Shown: piece after piece, positions 63,601 to 64,000 of the stretch | How the letters are laid out: every line of letters starts with the position of its first letter | How positions within the stretch are numbered: position 1 is the first letter of the stretch | Program-made: the position numbers and the translations under genes | Notes under the pieces: generated by a model | Database searches by the model: none | What the model saw: the letters and a program-made list of their open reading frames with translations, nothing else | Told to the model about the DNA's origin: nothing | DNA from: Coriaria nepalensis | Taxonomy: Eukaryota > Streptophyta > Magnoliopsida > Cucurbitales > Coriariaceae | Reading direction: 5' to 3' | DNA length: 64,000 bases | Assembly: GCA_027186245.1 (NCBI GenBank) | Contig: CP114481.1 | Location: 52,297,501-52,361,500, forward strand

Positions 63601-64000
63601 CACAAGTTTTGTCCATAACTTTCAAGTGATCATTGCAAGGAAAGTGTGCATTCGTTTAACTTTAAAATGATTTTAATGAGTCATTTTGAGTTAATAACTT
63701 ATTTCAAAGCAATTCGAACAAATTCTATTTTATTACTACAAACACAACTTTCGTGCATAACTTGCAAAAGATGAATGCAAGGAGAGGTTGCATTTGTTAA
63801 CTTGAAAATCTTTTTAATGAGTCATTTCAGCTCAATAACTTTTTTCGAAGCAATTCGAACGAATTCTATTTTCGCACTTCAAACACAAGTTTTGTGCATA
63901 ACTTGCTAATGATCAATGCAAGGAAAGTGTGCATTAGTTTAACCTTAAAATTATTTTAATGAGTCATTTCGAGTTAATAACTTATTTCCAAGCAATTCGA
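60700..64000. repeat. Right-end HOR: 850-bp hexamers with alternating 1,700-bp variants
   Basis: Markers recur at exactly 850 bp: ACTTGCTAATG at 61,351, 62,201, 63,051 and 63,901; GAGCCATTTC at 60,844, 61,694, 62,544 and 63,394. Two variants alternate at 1,700 bp. CTTGGAAAAG occurs with the G at 60,931 and 62,631, while the other copies have CTTGCAAAAG at 61,781 and 63,481. TTCGAATGAA occurs at 61,871 and 63,571 but reads TTCGAACGAA in the other two. A third variant, TTTTATTACTAC, is at 62,029, 62,879 and 63,729 but not at 61,179, so conversion or a later step has blurred the pattern. The block runs off the right edge. Confidence 0.88.

Larger units (their letters stand above)
20206..64000. 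repeat. Satellite array, right arm (same family, continues past window end)
   Basis: The same monomer family resumes directly after the plastid insert, in the same orientation and in the expected order (an A monomer before the insert, a B monomer after it), and runs off the right edge. Compared with the left arm it holds more hybrid monomers, A-B dimers near 27.4-28.0 kb, five copies of a diverged D monomer between 42.6 and 51.3 kb, and several near-identical local duplications. The last 11 kb is the most regular part. No gene, RNA gene or transposon was seen in this stretch. Sites where HOR order changes are listed separately. Confidence 0.97.

Noticed and set aside
1..64000. CRISPR array
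   Set aside because: The repeats are contiguous 142-bp monomers with no unique spacers and no cas genes.
1..64000. CENP-B box
   Set aside because: TTCGAACGAATTC resembles the start of the mammalian CENP-B box, but the required CGGG end is absent and plants lack a confirmed equivalent.
1..64000. Telomere-type repeats or subtelomere boundary
   Set aside because: No tandem TTTAGGG or CCCTAAA runs were seen; TTTAACCTTAAAA is part of the monomer and not a telomere unit.
1..64000. tRNA, rRNA or other structured RNA genes
   Set aside because: No conserved box or stem pattern was recognised; the hairpins found are 5-6 bp dyads repeated in every monomer.

Overview
This window is almost entirely one satellite DNA family. 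AT-rich monomers of about 142 bp run head to tail in the same orientation from base 1 to base 64,000. I estimate roughly 450 copies, from the window length divided by the measured spacing. The only other sequence I can identify is a 436-bp piece of plastid DNA at about 19,770-20,205. It carries the 3' part of ndhA exon 2, which encodes the C-terminal part of the plastid NDH complex membrane subunit NdhA. A plastid gene fragment inside a long nuclear-style satellite points to a land plant, very probably an angiosperm. The array size and organisation suggest a centromeric or other heterochromatic block, but the sequence alone cannot prove centromere function. I do not recognise the satellite family and cannot name a species.

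Layout. The basic repeat is a trimer of three monomer types, A (142 bp), B (142 bp) and C (141 bp), giving a 425-bp higher-order repeat (HOR). From 1 to 2.9 kb trimers dominate, with an 850-bp periodicity. From 3.3 to 19.7 kb the array is a mosaic of offset copies (2,270, 1,701, 3,971 and about 850 bp). The plastid insert lies at 19.77-20.21 kb. From 20.2 to 41 kb the A-B-C order is looser, with A-B dimers, hybrid monomers and local duplications. From 41 to 52 kb a diverged fourth monomer type, D (143 bp), appears five times, and long-offset duplications of 3,544 and 11,772 bp are visible. From 53 to 64 kb the array becomes very regular again, ending in 850-bp hexamers that alternate in a 1,700-bp pattern at some sites.

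How the parts relate. There are no functional genes here and no operon-like or defence-like system. The short open frames (63-90 codons) in the satellite are by-products of monomer lengths that are, or sum to, near multiples of three. The informative biology is in three places: the array's evolution (nested HORs, conversion-like hybrids, recent duplications), the short dyad symmetries present in each monomer, and the recent-looking organelle-to-nucleus insertion that kept the repeat phase on both sides.
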